Translations under genes and position numbers: made by a program
NCBI GenBank assembly: GCA_018883245.1
Contig: VEQL01000005.1
Location: forward strand, 56,937-120,936
From: Chthoniobacterales bacterium
GTDB taxonomy: Bacteria; Verrucomicrobiota; Verrucomicrobiia; Chthoniobacterales; JACTMZ01
DNA length: 64,000 nucleotides
Reading direction: 5' to 3'
Notes under the pieces: model-generated
What the model was told of the DNA's origin: nothing
The model's input: only the letters and a program-made list of their open reading frames with translations
Database searches by the model: none
Shown here: one piece after another, positions 19,418 through 28,364 of the stretch
Position numbering within the stretch: the first letter of the stretch is position 1
How the letters are laid out: each line of letters begins with the position of its first letter

Positions 19418-21694
19418 ATGCCCCGATCTTCACGTCGTCCGAAACGCTCGGACAAATCCCGCCGTCCATCCAGTCGGCAAAAACCAAAGCGCGATAGCGG
19501 ACGTCCGCAGCAAGCCAAGCGTCACGGCGGCAAGCCAGCCGCTCAAAAAAAGCAGCAGAATATTCCCGGTCCGCAAAAAACACCCGCGGGCGCATCCGAT
19601 TCCGACTTGTCGGCACGGGTGCTAGCTGTGGTGCGCAAGCAACGAAAGTCGCCGCCGTCGGCACAAGATCTCACCCGCACTCTGCAACTGGGTCCAAAAA
19701 ATTCTGCTGCCTTGGAACGCGCGCTGCACGATCTCGAAATCGCGGGCGATATCGTTCGCGTGCGGCAGGACCGCTACACCTTGCCGGCCGACGCGGACCT
19801 TGCCGTCGGCACGATCCAACTTCACCGTGACGGCTCGGCACACCTCTTGCGCGACCGTCCGGGCGATCCTGAATTTTATCTAAGCGCCGAAAACACGACG
19901 ACGGCGCTCCCTGGGGACCGCGTAGTGGTGAGACATTTGCGCGATCAGCCACCGTATCGCGGCTACCAGCCGTGCGGGCGCGTGATCCGCATTCTCAAAC
20001 GCGGAACAACGATGGCCGTGGGCACTTTGGAAAAGTCCGCTCGTTTCTGGCATGTCGTTCCTGACGACAAACATTTCGTCCACAACATCTACGTCCCCCA
20101 GCCCGCACCGCCGTTGCGTCCGAACCAAGGCGACAAGGTCGTGGTGAAACTCGGCGAATGGACTTCGCGCTACACGAATCCCGAGGGCGAGATTGTCGAG
20201 GTGCTCGGGCCGGCAGATAAACCCGGAGTCGATATCGAATCGATCATCCGGAAGTTCGACCTTCCGACAAAGTTTCCCGAGGCTGTCATCGCCGAGGCGC
20301 ATGCATTTCCGTCGGAGGTGCCGTCCTCCGCGGCGCAGGGGCGCGAAGATTGCCGCAACACCCTGGTGATCACGATCGATCCGGACGACGCGCGCGACTT
20401 CGACGACGCGATCGCGGTGGAAAAATTGTCCGACGGCTGGCGACTCACGGTGCATGTGGCCGATGTGTCGCATTACGTTGCACCCGCGACTCCGCTCGAC
20501 CACGAGGCCTACAAGCGCGGCAACAGCGTGTATTTGCCCGACCGTGTGATCCCGATGCTACCCGAAGCGTTGAGCAACGGGCTGTGCAGTCTGCGGCCGG
20601 ACGAGGACCGTCTCACCTTCGCCGCATTTCTGGAGATCGGGCGTGATGGCAAAATCCGCAAGTCGCGTTTTGCGAAATGCATCATCCGCAGCGCGCGGCG
20701 GTTCACCTACAAAGAGGCGTTTGCGCGTCTGCAGGTAGCGCCGCAGGACAAGTTCGACCGCCTGTTGCACGAAGCGTGGGCGATGGCGTCGGTGATGCGG
20801 AAAAAGCGCTTCGACGAAGGTTCGCTCGACTTGGATTTTCCCGAAGTGAAGGTGTGGCTGGATGACCAGGGACGCCCGGACCGTCTCGAGCGGATCGAGA
20901 ACGACATTTCCCATCAGTTGATCGAGGAATGCATGCTCGCGGCCAATGAAGCCGTTGCGCGACTGTTCCGCATGAAGCCCGCCGCGGCGATCCACCGCGT
21001 GCACGAGAAGCCGGACGAGGAAAAGCTCAATGAATACCGCGAGCGTGTGCAGATGCACGGACACAAGGTCGGAAATCTCGCGGTGCGCAAGGAGCTGACG
21101 CGATTCCTGCGCATGCTGCAGGGGCGACCCGAGGAATACGCGTTAAAAACCGCGCTCTTGAAAAGCCTCAAACGCGCCAGTTACTCGCCGGAACCGGCGG
21201 GGCATTACGGTTTGGCCAAGAGCGACTATACCCATTTCACCAGTCCGATACGGCGCTACGCCGATTTGATCGTCCATCGCGTGCTGTCGGATATCTGCGG
21301 TTACACCAAACCGAAAGGCCGTATTCCGTTCGCCGAGATCGCGCGCCATATTTCAACGACCGAGCGCAACGCGGCCGAGGCCGAGCGGGAAGCCGTGCGG
21401 CTGAAGAAAATGGAGTTTTTCCGTCAGCAACTGGCGAAGCGCACGGGGCGCACGTTCAAAGCCATCGTGCTCGAGGTGCGCAACTTCGGGATGTTCGTCG
21501 AGTTGCCGGAAGTCATGGCCGGCGGACTCATCCATGTGTCCGCGCTGGGCGATGATTTCTACACGTTCGATCAGGCGAGGCAGCGATTTGTCGGGAGGAA
21601 AAAGAAGAAGACTTACCAGGCGGGCGACGAACTCGAAGTGATCGTTGCGCGCGTCGATCCGTTCAAACAGCAGATCGACTTCGCGCCGGCTTGA
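19418..21694 (+). CDS. rnr: Ribonuclease R (RNase II/VacB family)
   Basis: A 758-aa processive 3'-5' exoribonuclease that degrades structured RNA. From the ATG at 19418 there is a highly basic tail (residues 1-60), a winged-helix region (SARVLAVVRKQRKSPPSAQDL), two cold-shock domains, the RNB catalytic domain with acidic metal ligands in IDPDDARDFDDAIAVE near residue 330, and a C-terminal S1 domain (FKAIVLEVRNFGMFVELPEV). Length fits RNase R rather than the shorter RNase II. An in-frame ATG at 19373 is possible; the frame also runs back into the tRNA, which cannot be coding. It converges with the Ntn amidase gene. Confidence 0.95.
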   Translation: MPRSSRRPKRSDKSRRPSSRQKPKRDSGRPQQAKRHGGKPAAQKKQQNIPGPQKTPAGASDSDLSARVLAVVRKQRKSPPSAQDLTRTLQLGPKNSAALERALHDLEIAGDIVRVRQDRYTLPADADLAVGTIQLHRDGSAHLLRDRPGDPEFYLSAENTTTALPGDRVVVRHLRDQPPYRGYQPCGRVIRILKRGTTMAVGTLEKSARFWHVVPDDKHFVHNIYVPQPAPPLRPNQGDKVVVKLGEWTSRYTNPEGEIVEVLGPADKPGVDIESIIRKFDLPTKFPEAVIAEAHAFPSEVPSSAAQGREDCRNTLVITIDPDDARDFDDAIAVEKLSDGWRLTVHVADVSHYVAPATPLDHEAYKRGNSVYLPDRVIPMLPEALSNGLCSLRPDEDRLTFAAFLEIGRDGKIRKSRFAKCIIRSARRFTYKEAFARLQVAPQDKFDRLLHEAWAMASVMRKKRFDEGSLDLDFPEVKVWLDDQGRPDRLERIENDISHQLIEECMLAANEAVARLFRMKPAAAIHRVHEKPDEEKLNEYRERVQMHGHKVGNLAVRKELTRFLRMLQGRPEEYALKTALLKSLKRASYSPEPAGHYGLAKSDYTHFTSPIRRYADLIVHRVLSDICGYTKPKGRIPFAEIARHISTTERNAAEAEREAVRLKKMEFFRQQLAKRTGRTFKAIVLEVRNFGMFVELPEVMAGGLIHVSALGDDFYTFDQARQRFVGRKKKKTYQAGDELEVIVARVDPFKQQIDFAPA

Positions 21695-21711
21695 GGCGGG
21701 AAAGCGGACGC

Positions 21712-22680
21712 CTACTGAAACTTGAACGCCTGGTAGTCCGGTGGCGTGAACAGCGTATCGACCTTGTAGGTAGTGTCGGCGAAATTGATATCCTGCAACG
21801 CGACTTTGCGGATGTCGTAATTGTTGTAGGTGCGGAAGTAGTAGACACGGTTGGCGAGGTCGCCAACCACGGAGTATGAGGTGAACTGCGGCCGGTCGTT
21901 GACCCACCGCCAGTAAAGAATGCCTTGCGGGATGTCGACGGTATTTACCATCGACCACGCGCGATTCACGGCAGCGAGTTCGTCGGGAACCTTGGCCTGT
22001 GTGGCATTGATCGCCGCCATGCGGCAGAAACGCCCCTCTGGCGAGTAATCGAAGGCTTGGAATGTTCCCTCGTCGAATTTTTTCGGATCGTATTTCGACC
22101 AGATCTCCATCTGCTTTGCGTAATTCGGATCGTTGGTCATCGCGCCGACTTTGTTTTCGGTAACCACGGTTTTTCCATCGAGAAACTCAACAACAACGGA
22201 ACGACCGGTCGCGTCGGTGATGGCGTAGTGCAAAGTAATCTCCAATTCCGGGGCCAAGTTCGAGGTCACACCGTAGAAAGAATTTTCTTTGATCATGGAA
22301 ATCGCTTCGTCCACGGTCCTCGCATTGCCGAGCACGAGCGGCAGGAGTTCGATGATCGGGCGCGCTCCCGATTTCTTGTCCGGATACTTGCTTTCACCGA
22401 GCCATAGCGCGCTTGCGGCAAGGCCGTGCTCGTTGATGCCATCGCTAAAGATGCCATCGTGACTGATACCGACAAATCCATGCTTGGTCCGGAAAGTCCC
22501 GAAGTCATGCTCGCGCGGCACGCGGGTCATCTCGGCTTTCAGGTCGCCGGGCCACTCCATTGTGCGTCCGATGAAGCAATGCTTCTGGTCGTTGAGAAAC
22601 CTGAACCACGTGCACGCACGCGCAGTCAGCGCAGTAGCAAAGGAGACCAAACCAACGATAAGGAGTGTTTTTGATTTCAT
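21712..22680 (-). CDS. Linear-amide C-N hydrolase (choloylglycine hydrolase family, Ntn)
   Basis: A 322-aa exported Ntn hydrolase. The signal peptide MKSKTLLIVGLVSFATALTA ends just before Cys23 (ARACTWFRF), the expected N-terminal nucleophile freed by processing. IGRTMEW, GINEHGLAASALWL, an Asn-containing MTNDPNYAKQ and an NxxR near the end match the penicillin V acylase/bile salt hydrolase fold, which includes acid-ceramidase-like N-acylamide hydrolases. It lies 31 nt downstream of the reductase in the predicted ceramide operon on the same strand, so its natural substrate could be an N-acyl sphingoid lipid. That substrate is inference. Confidence 0.87.
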   Translation of the reverse strand: MKSKTLLIVGLVSFATALTARACTWFRFLNDQKHCFIGRTMEWPGDLKAEMTRVPREHDFGTFRTKHGFVGISHDGIFSDGINEHGLAASALWLGESKYPDKKSGARPIIELLPLVLGNARTVDEAISMIKENSFYGVTSNLAPELEITLHYAITDATGRSVVVEFLDGKTVVTENKVGAMTNDPNYAKQMEIWSKYDPKKFDEGTFQAFDYSPEGRFCRMAAINATQAKVPDELAAVNRAWSMVNTVDIPQGILYWRWVNDRPQFTSYSVVGDLANRVYYFRTYNNYDIRKVALQDINFADTTYKVDTLFTPPDYQAFKFQ

Positions 22681-22711
22681 AATATAGAAAAGAGACCGCA
22701 GAAACTTGGTT

Positions 22712-23707
22712 CTACACCAATCCCTCGCGGCGGAACCATACGAGCGTCCGCGCAAGACTCTCCTCAAGGGTGTCACGACAGCTCCATCCGGTTGCCTCGC
22801 GGAAGTCCGAGGCATCGACGACCCAGCGGTCGGGCCAGATTTCCCGCGCGCGGTCGGGAGTGAGCGACGGAACTTTCTGCCCGATCGCGGGAATGAATTT
22901 CGAGGCCAGCGCCACCGGACGGAGGAAAATTTGCGGCACAGGCAGCAGCAGCCCGCGTCGGCCGCTGATTTTCGCGGCGGTGAGCATGAGGTCGGAATCG
23001 CTGATGACGGAGCCCGAGGCAACGTATGAAGTGTGCAATCCGTGTTGCGGTCCGCGCTCGAACCACGCAGCGATGGCGTCGGCCAAGTCGCCGGACGAGA
23101 TCCAACTGTAATGTTTTGCGCGCAATCCCGGTTTCGGCCAGACCTTGCCACGAACCATGCGGAAGAGCGGGAGGGTGGCCTGATCGCCCGGCCCGAGCAC
23201 CATGGGCGCACGGAGAAGTAGCACCGGAAAGTCGGGGGGGTTCTCGCGGACGGCCAGTTCCATCCGCAGCTTCGAAGCTCCATACCAGGAAACGGGGCGG
23301 TCGGGATCAGTCAGCTTTTTCGCTTCCTGCCCGCGCGGGGTCGGTCCGCCTGCGGCTTGCGAAGAAAGCACGACGACGCGCGGGTTGCCGCCGACGGTTT
23401 CCAGCAGCCGCACGGTGCCTTCGACATTGACGCGGAAATATTCTTCGCGCGAGCGGCTGAAGAGCACGCCGGCGCAATGCACCACACGGTCGAACGATCC
23501 GAGGTTGCGCAGATCCCACGCGGGCGCCTCGGCTTCGACGATGGAAAGCTTGGGTTGGTCGGCGAACCCCTCGCGCGCAAGTTGCTGGCGCAGCTTCGCA
23601 GGCGAGCGCACGGGGGCGACGACTTCGGTGATGCGATCGTCGCCCAGTGCGCGCATGACGATGGTGCGTCCGATAAATCCCGTGGCTCCGGTGACAAGCA
23701 ATCGCAT
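22712..23707 (-). CDS. NAD-dependent epimerase/dehydratase, candidate ceramide reductase
   Basis: A 331-aa extended short-chain dehydrogenase with the N-terminal Rossmann motif TGATGFIG and catalytic YGASK (Tyr-x-x-x-Lys) after a conserved Ser in VVLSSQAAGG. In the bacterial ceramide pathway characterised in Caulobacter, a protein of this class (CerR) reduces the 3-keto group after N-acylation. The order here, serine palmitoyltransferase-like, GNAT-type protein, then this gene, matches that gene set. The ATG at 23707 has GGGAGAAG upstream. On sequence alone it could act on another lipid or sugar nucleotide; context favours the lipid role. Confidence 0.85.
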   Translation of the reverse strand: MRLLVTGATGFIGRTIVMRALGDDRITEVVAPVRSPAKLRQQLAREGFADQPKLSIVEAEAPAWDLRNLGSFDRVVHCAGVLFSRSREEYFRVNVEGTVRLLETVGGNPRVVVLSSQAAGGPTPRGQEAKKLTDPDRPVSWYGASKLRMELAVRENPPDFPVLLLRAPMVLGPGDQATLPLFRMVRGKVWPKPGLRAKHYSWISSGDLADAIAAWFERGPQHGLHTSYVASGSVISDSDLMLTAAKISGRRGLLLPVPQIFLRPVALASKFIPAIGQKVPSLTPDRAREIWPDRWVVDASDFREATGWSCRDTLEESLARTLVWFRREGLV

Positions 23708-23709
23708 GG

Positions 23710-24864
23710 TTAAAGTTTCTTCTCCCAGATGGTGTAAGTTTTGTTGCAGCGGCCGCCGAGCATTTCGATGCCGCGAACGATCTGCGCATTGTTGGCCTCG
23801 ACCCAAGAGACTTCCGTAAGAGGATAGTGCGAAGCCACGCGGCGGAAGGTCTCATGGTAGAGGAAAGGGGCGATGCCGCTGCGGCGTCGGAACTCGGGTT
23901 CGATCCCGAGGATAAGATGCCGGGCACGGCAGGGTTTGGCCGTTTTGAGAAACCACAGCATCGGGATGAGGCGCGCCCAGCCGCGCGGCCAAGACCGGGT
24001 GCGCAGCAGGAAGTCATTGATATCCGGAAGACTGATGGAATAGCCGACTTCGCGACCTTCATGCATGACGAAAAAGAGCAGGTCCGGATTCGCGATGGTG
24101 CGCAAGCCTTGCGCCGAGTGTTCGAGGTCTTCCCATTTGACCGGCATGTAACCCCAGTTGCGGTCGAGGGTGACATTGTAAAGCCGCTGCAACTTGCGCA
24201 GTTCGCCGCCGATGTCGGCGAGATTGAACGGTCGCGTGGTCAAACCGCTTTTGGCTTGGGCGCGCGTGGCGAGGCGCGTCATGGCCGGGTTGGCCACCAC
24301 GGTCATATCCATCTCGAAAGCGTAGAGTCGCCGGACTTCCCTCAGGCCGAGATCCCGGTAGATATCCGCGTAGAACGCGGGATTCCACGGCATGAACACG
24401 CAGGGCGGCGCTTCGAAGCCCTCGGTGAGCAGACCGCACGTGTCGTTGATACTCGGCGAATACGGTCCGCGCGCGGCGTCGCAGCCTTTCGAGCGCAGCC
24501 AGTCGCACGCGGCATCGAACAAGTCCCGGGCTGCATCCTCGTCGGCGAAATCGAAAAAGCCGAAAAACCCGGTCTTGTCCCGGTGATATTCGTTGTGCGT
24601 GCGGTTGAGGATGGCGGCGATGCGGCCGACGATTTTCCCGTCGCGCTCCGCGAGAAACGGCGCCATTTCGCCGTGGGCGGCAAGGAAGGGCGAGCCGGGC
24701 AGGAAGATCTCGAGCACGCTGCCCGGAATGGGCGGGACGAACTGCTTGGCGTGCCCGAGGATGTCCTCGGCCGCGTTCTCAAACCGCCGCAGTTCGCGCC
24801 GGGCGCGACAAGGGCGAATCGTGATGCCTTTGGGGGACTTCCCCTGCGGCACGCTGGTAGGCAT
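23710..24864 (-). CDS. GNAT-like acyltransferase, candidate bacterial ceramide synthase
   Basis: A 384-aa protein with an acyl-CoA N-acyltransferase fold: FLAERDGKIVGRIAAILNRTHNEYH near residue 65 resembles the GNAT core, and a second core-like region (LLFFVMHEGREVGYSISLPDIN, then HLILGIEPEFRRRSGIAPFL) follows. Bacterial ceramide synthase (bCerS) of Caulobacter belongs to this fold and is unrelated to eukaryotic ceramide synthases. The only standard start that keeps the N-terminus is ATG 24864, overlapping the upstream gene by 86 nt in another frame; an upstream start at 24918 is less likely. Two bases separate its stop from the reductase start. Function is inferred from fold plus operon context. 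Confidence 0.78.
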   Translation of the reverse strand: MPTSVPQGKSPKGITIRPCRARRELRRFENAAEDILGHAKQFVPPIPGSVLEIFLPGSPFLAAHGEMAPFLAERDGKIVGRIAAILNRTHNEYHRDKTGFFGFFDFADEDAARDLFDAACDWLRSKGCDAARGPYSPSINDTCGLLTEGFEAPPCVFMPWNPAFYADIYRDLGLREVRRLYAFEMDMTVVANPAMTRLATRAQAKSGLTTRPFNLADIGGELRKLQRLYNVTLDRNWGYMPVKWEDLEHSAQGLRTIANPDLLFFVMHEGREVGYSISLPDINDFLLRTRSWPRGWARLIPMLWFLKTAKPCRARHLILGIEPEFRRRSGIAPFLYHETFRRVASHYPLTEVSWVEANNAQIVRGIEMLGGRCNKTYTIWEKKL

Positions 24865-26119
24865 CGTCTTCAAAAATAGCGAGTTCGCGCGCGATGCGTC
24901 CAAAGGTCTCGAGCACATGGTCGAGTTGCTCCGGCGTATGGGTGGCCATGTAGCTCGTGCGGATGATGGCCTGCCCGCGGCGCACCGCCGGGTAGATGGC
25001 CGGCGTGGCGAAGATCCCGCTGTCGAAGAGGCGCTGGGCGAAGAAGAAGGCTTTCTGCTCGTCGCCGACGAGGATGGGAACGATGGGTGTCTCGGTCGTC
25101 CCGATATGGAACCCGAGGGCGCGGAAGCCAGCGTGCATACGCCGCGCGTTTTCCCAGAGTTTTTCGATGCGCCAGGTTTCCTCGCGCATGATCTCCAGGG
25201 CGCGCATCACACCACCCGCCACGGCGGGGGTTGGCGACGCAGTGAAAATGAAGCAACGCGCTTTGTGCCGGACGAACTTGATGACGTCCTTCTCGCCCGC
25301 GAGGAACCCGCCCATGCATCCGAGCGACTTCGAAAAGGTGCCCATGAGAAGGTCCGAGCGGTCGGCGACGCCGAATTCGTGGGCACTGCCGCGGCCTTCC
25401 GGCCCCATCACGCCGAGCGCATGGGCCTCATCGACATAAAATTTGGCACCGAATTCCTCGGAAACGGCCATGAGATCGGAGAGGCGCGCAATGTCGCCGG
25501 ACATGCTGAACACGCCATCCACCACCACCATCTTGCCCGCTTCCCGCGGAAGGCGCGAAAGGCGGCGGCGCAGGGACTCGGGGGAATTGTGGGCAAAGGG
25601 GACAATTTTGGCCGGCGACATACGGCAGCCATCGATAATGCTGGCGTGGTTTTCCTTGTCGCAGAGGATGTAATCGCCTTCCTCGAACAGGCAGGTCAGC
25701 GCCCCTTGATTGGCAAAATAACCGGTGGAAAAAAGCAGCGCGGCATCTTTGCCGGTGTATTCGGCCAGGGCTTCCTCGAGTTGTTCGTGGATGATGAGGT
25801 TGCCGCTGAGCAAGCGCGAACCGGTGCAACCAAGGCCGTATTTGCGCGTGGCTTCGACAGCGGCCTCGACCACGCGGGGGTCGTTGGCCAAACCCAGGTA
25901 GTTGTTCGACCCGACCATGACCACACGCTTGCCCTCGCAAATGACCTCGGTCCCGTCCATTTCCTCGATGGGGCGGCAAAACGGGTAGACCCCGAGAGCG
26001 CGGGCCCTCTCGGGTTCATCGTAAACCACGCATTTGTTGAAAAGATCATTCTCTTCTTCCCAAGCGTGGCCGTTGAGCGGAGGAGCAACCTCCTCGCCGT
26101 TGATACTGATGATTTTCAT
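24779..26119 (-). CDS. spt: Alpha-oxoamine synthase, candidate serine palmitoyltransferase
   Basis: A 446-aa PLP-dependent enzyme of the family that condenses an amino acid with an acyl thioester (serine palmitoyltransferase, KBL, BioF, HemA). The PLP lysine lies in GTFSKSLG; other family motifs are GCTGSRLLSGN, DKENHASIIDG and VDEAHALGVMGPEGRG. Length and N-terminal extension suit soluble homodimeric bacterial SPT better than the shorter BioF (about 385 aa), and no biotin genes are nearby. It would make 3-ketosphinganine from serine and palmitoyl thioester, with the next two genes supplying acylation and reduction. Start ATG 26119 (MKIISINGEE). Confidence 0.85.
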   Translation of the reverse strand: MKIISINGEEVAPPLNGHAWEEENDLFNKCVVYDEPERARALGVYPFCRPIEEMDGTEVICEGKRVVMVGSNNYLGLANDPRVVEAAVEATRKYGLGCTGSRLLSGNLIIHEQLEEALAEYTGKDAALLFSTGYFANQGALTCLFEEGDYILCDKENHASIIDGCRMSPAKIVPFAHNSPESLRRRLSRLPREAGKMVVVDGVFSMSGDIARLSDLMAVSEEFGAKFYVDEAHALGVMGPEGRGSAHEFGVADRSDLLMGTFSKSLGCMGGFLAGEKDVIKFVRHKARCFIFTASPTPAVAGGVMRALEIMREETWRIEKLWENARRMHAGFRALGFHIGTTETPIVPILVGDEQKAFFFAQRLFDSGIFATPAIYPAVRRGQAIIRTSYMATHTPEQLDHVLETFGRIARELAIFEDDAYQRAAGEVPQRHHDSPLSRPARTAAV

Positions 26120-26206
26120 CCGGTTTGCGCCGAAATGGGGGAGGCTACCGAGCGAGCGATGGCAACGCAATGCCGCATTTGGCGTTATGAGAGGGCTAAA
26201 TCAGTC

Positions 26207-26259
26207 AAAAAAAGAGACCGCCAGGCACCAAAAGGCCAGCAGCAGCGGCACTGCCGGTC
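26207..26259 (-). terminator. Intrinsic terminator overlapping the stop of the secreted-protein gene
   Basis: On the minus strand, GACCGGCAG (26259-26251) pairs with CTGGCGGTC (26224-26216) with one mismatch, followed by TCTTTTTTT (26215-26207). The upstream arm includes part of the stop codon at 26258-26260. It separates that gene from the ceramide operon. Confidence 0.75.
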
Positions 26260-27106
26260 AGTTGCTGCGGGTGGCGGGAACCGAAGCCGGATAGCGGGTG
26301 GAGTCGGCCAAACGCACATCGCCGCGGCGGCGCTTCTGGACAAAGGTGTTGTTGTCACCGTATTGGGCCCAAGGTCCGCGCGGAATCTCGCTGAATTCGA
26401 CAAAGCGCCAGGAAGCGATGTCCTTGCCCTTCATGCCCAAGTAGTCGCGCACGGCGGGCGAAACATCCAAGCCGGCACCTTGGTTGAGGTTGGGCAATGG
26501 ACGCTGGTTGCCGAAAACATATTGCCAGTGGTCGGTGCGAAAGGGACCGCAATCCTCCCATTGCGCATAGGCTTCTTTGCCGCTGCGGTTGCGGATGACG
26601 ACCCAGCGTCCTTTGCAAACCGTTTGCCCGTGTCGCACGAATGACTCGCGGAACCACGGGATCACACGCGGGGCCTCCGGCTTGGTGCGGCCTTGGGAGA
26701 CATCATTGTAGGGCAGGGCCACGTAAAAGGGATTTTGCCGCGGAATGAAGCGGGCCGGGATGTAGCCACGGCGACCGCGGGGATCGGGGTCGTCAAACCC
26801 GCCGTAACTGCGCATCCACTGCTGATCCCAGGAGCTTTTGTTGTTGGGAACGGGGTTATTGGGCGTGGGCGTTTCCCCGATCCAGAAGACCGTGGTGACA
26901 ATGTTGTTCTTCCACGGGTAGCGGCGCGAGTTACCCGCCCGCGGGGGTCCCAAGGTCGCGCGGGGCACCCGCGGTTCGACCCTCAGAAGCACGCTTTCCC
27001 TCAGACGCAGCGCCTCGTCCTCGAACGTGGAGGCGCGTCCCTCCGTAAAGGACGCCGCAACCGAAGCAGCCAAGAGGAATGTGATGAGGGGTCTGCGGGA
27101 GCGCAT
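26258..27106 (-). CDS. Secreted protein, possible double-psi beta-barrel domain
   Basis: A 282-aa exported protein (signal MRSRRPLITFLLAASVAASF). I do not recognise a named family. The segment FYVALPYNDV, then GRWVVIRNRSGKEAYAQWED and TDHWQYVFGN, then GLDVSPAVRDYLGMKG with a final SWRFVEF has the order of strands and the late Asp seen in double-psi beta-barrels of the RlpA/3D/expansin type, which act on peptidoglycan. This is a fold-level suggestion only. ATG 27106 is favoured over TTG 27121 because GAGG lies nine bases upstream. It ends in a good terminator. Confidence 0.65.
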   Translation of the reverse strand: MRSRRPLITFLLAASVAASFTEGRASTFEDEALRLRESVLLRVEPRVPRATLGPPRAGNSRRYPWKNNIVTTVFWIGETPTPNNPVPNNKSSWDQQWMRSYGGFDDPDPRGRRGYIPARFIPRQNPFYVALPYNDVSQGRTKPEAPRVIPWFRESFVRHGQTVCKGRWVVIRNRSGKEAYAQWEDCGPFRTDHWQYVFGNQRPLPNLNQGAGLDVSPAVRDYLGMKGKDIASWRFVEFSEIPRGPWAQYGDNNTFVQKRRRGDVRLADSTRYPASVPATRSN

Positions 27107-27235
27107 GGGTAGGAACCTCAAATAGTCTCGTCATGAGCGGCGCGGCGCAAGTAAAAGGCCAGATTTTGGCGCAAGATGATCGCCTAAGATATTGATGAGC
27201 AAAGCTTTAAGAAAACAACAAACCAGCCCGAAAAA

Positions 27236-28351
27236 TCACCACGCGGACTTGCGGCGAGCCGGCCGGCTGTGGATCCAGATACTTTGCAGCAGACCCACGC
27301 TGAACAAAACGGTGAGGAGAAAAGATCCGCCGTAGCTGATGAGCGGAAGCGGAAGCCCGGTGATCGGAGTCACGCCGATAGTCATCCCGATGTTCATGAA
27401 AACGTGGGTGAATAACAGGGTCGTCACTCCCACGGCAAGCAGGCGCCCGAGATCGTCCTTGGCCCGGAGTGAAATGTAGAGGCCGGCTCCGATGAGGGCG
27501 GCAAAAGCGAGAAGAAGCAGAAACCCGCCGATGAACCCATGCTGCTCTCCGATGACCGAAAAAATGAAGTCGTTGTGCACGATGGTGCTGGGCAGGAAGC
27601 CGAGTTCGTTCAGCGTGTTCGGCGCCTTGAAGCCCTTGCCATCCCAACCACCCGAGCCGATGGCAGTCAGCGATTGGTTGATCGTCCAACCCGCGCCCCG
27701 CGGATCGAGGTCCGGATCGAGGAAGGTCACGATGCGTTGCCGCTGGTAAGGGCGCAGACCGAAATTCACCATCAGGGGTATGAACGCCACCGCCAGCAGT
27801 ATGAGGGTGATGAGGTAGCGGGCGGGGATGCGCGCGGCATAGAGCATGGCGAGGATCACAGGCATCCAGACGATGGCGGACCCGAGGTCCGGCTGGATCA
27901 GGATGAGGATGCCGGGTGCGGCCGCGATGACGCCGCAGAGCGCGATGCGCAGCGGCGCCGGCATGCTTTCATAATCGGAAAGAAACAGCGCCATCACCAT
28001 GATCGCGGCAAGGATGGCGAGCTGCGAAGGCTGGAAATTGATGATGCCCAAGTCGAGCCAGCTGCGCGCCCCGTAAACCTTTGCGCCGAGGAAATGGGTG
28101 AGCACGAGGGCCGCGAGTCCCGCGATGTAAAGGGGCAGTGCGCCCTTGCGGATCCAGTGGTAGTCCGCGAGTGAGACGCCGAGACAAAGAATGACCCCGA
28201 CGAGCAACCACACAAGCTGGCGGCTCCAGAAATCCTGGTCGCGCATCCATGTGGCGCTGTAAATGGCGAAAATCCCGAAGGCGCCGAGCAGGGCGACGAG
28301 GAACACAAGCGGCCAATGGAAAGACCCGACTTTGCGCGAAAGGGAAATCAT
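27236..28351 (-). CDS. rodA: Rod shape-determining SEDS protein
   Basis: A 371-aa SEDS-family peptidoglycan glycosyltransferase with about ten membrane helices. Diagnostic stretches are GARSWLDLGIINFQPSQLA, IQPDLGSAIVWMPV and the C-terminal GLPLPLISYGGSFLL. With class B PBP2 it builds the lateral wall; RodA is favoured over FtsW by the absence of neighbouring division genes, although mreBCD is not in the window. Start ATG 28351 leaves 13 nt after the ABC gene stop. It is the last gene of the tlyA-nadK run. Confidence 0.93.
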   Translation of the reverse strand: MISLSRKVGSFHWPLVFLVALLGAFGIFAIYSATWMRDQDFWSRQLVWLLVGVILCLGVSLADYHWIRKGALPLYIAGLAALVLTHFLGAKVYGARSWLDLGIINFQPSQLAILAAIMVMALFLSDYESMPAPLRIALCGVIAAAPGILILIQPDLGSAIVWMPVILAMLYAARIPARYLITLILLAVAFIPLMVNFGLRPYQRQRIVTFLDPDLDPRGAGWTINQSLTAIGSGGWDGKGFKAPNTLNELGFLPSTIVHNDFIFSVIGEQHGFIGGFLLLLAFAALIGAGLYISLRAKDDLGRLLAVGVTTLLFTHVFMNIGMTIGVTPITGLPLPLISYGGSFLLTVLFSVGLLQSIWIHSRPARRKSAW

Positions 28352-28364
28352 GCGGTTGGCAACA

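Noticed and set aside
21712..23283. 523-aa amidase with a 200-residue N-terminal domain
   Set aside because: The extra part is antiparallel-frame noise over the reductase gene. The signal peptide at 22680 and Cys23 fix the true start.
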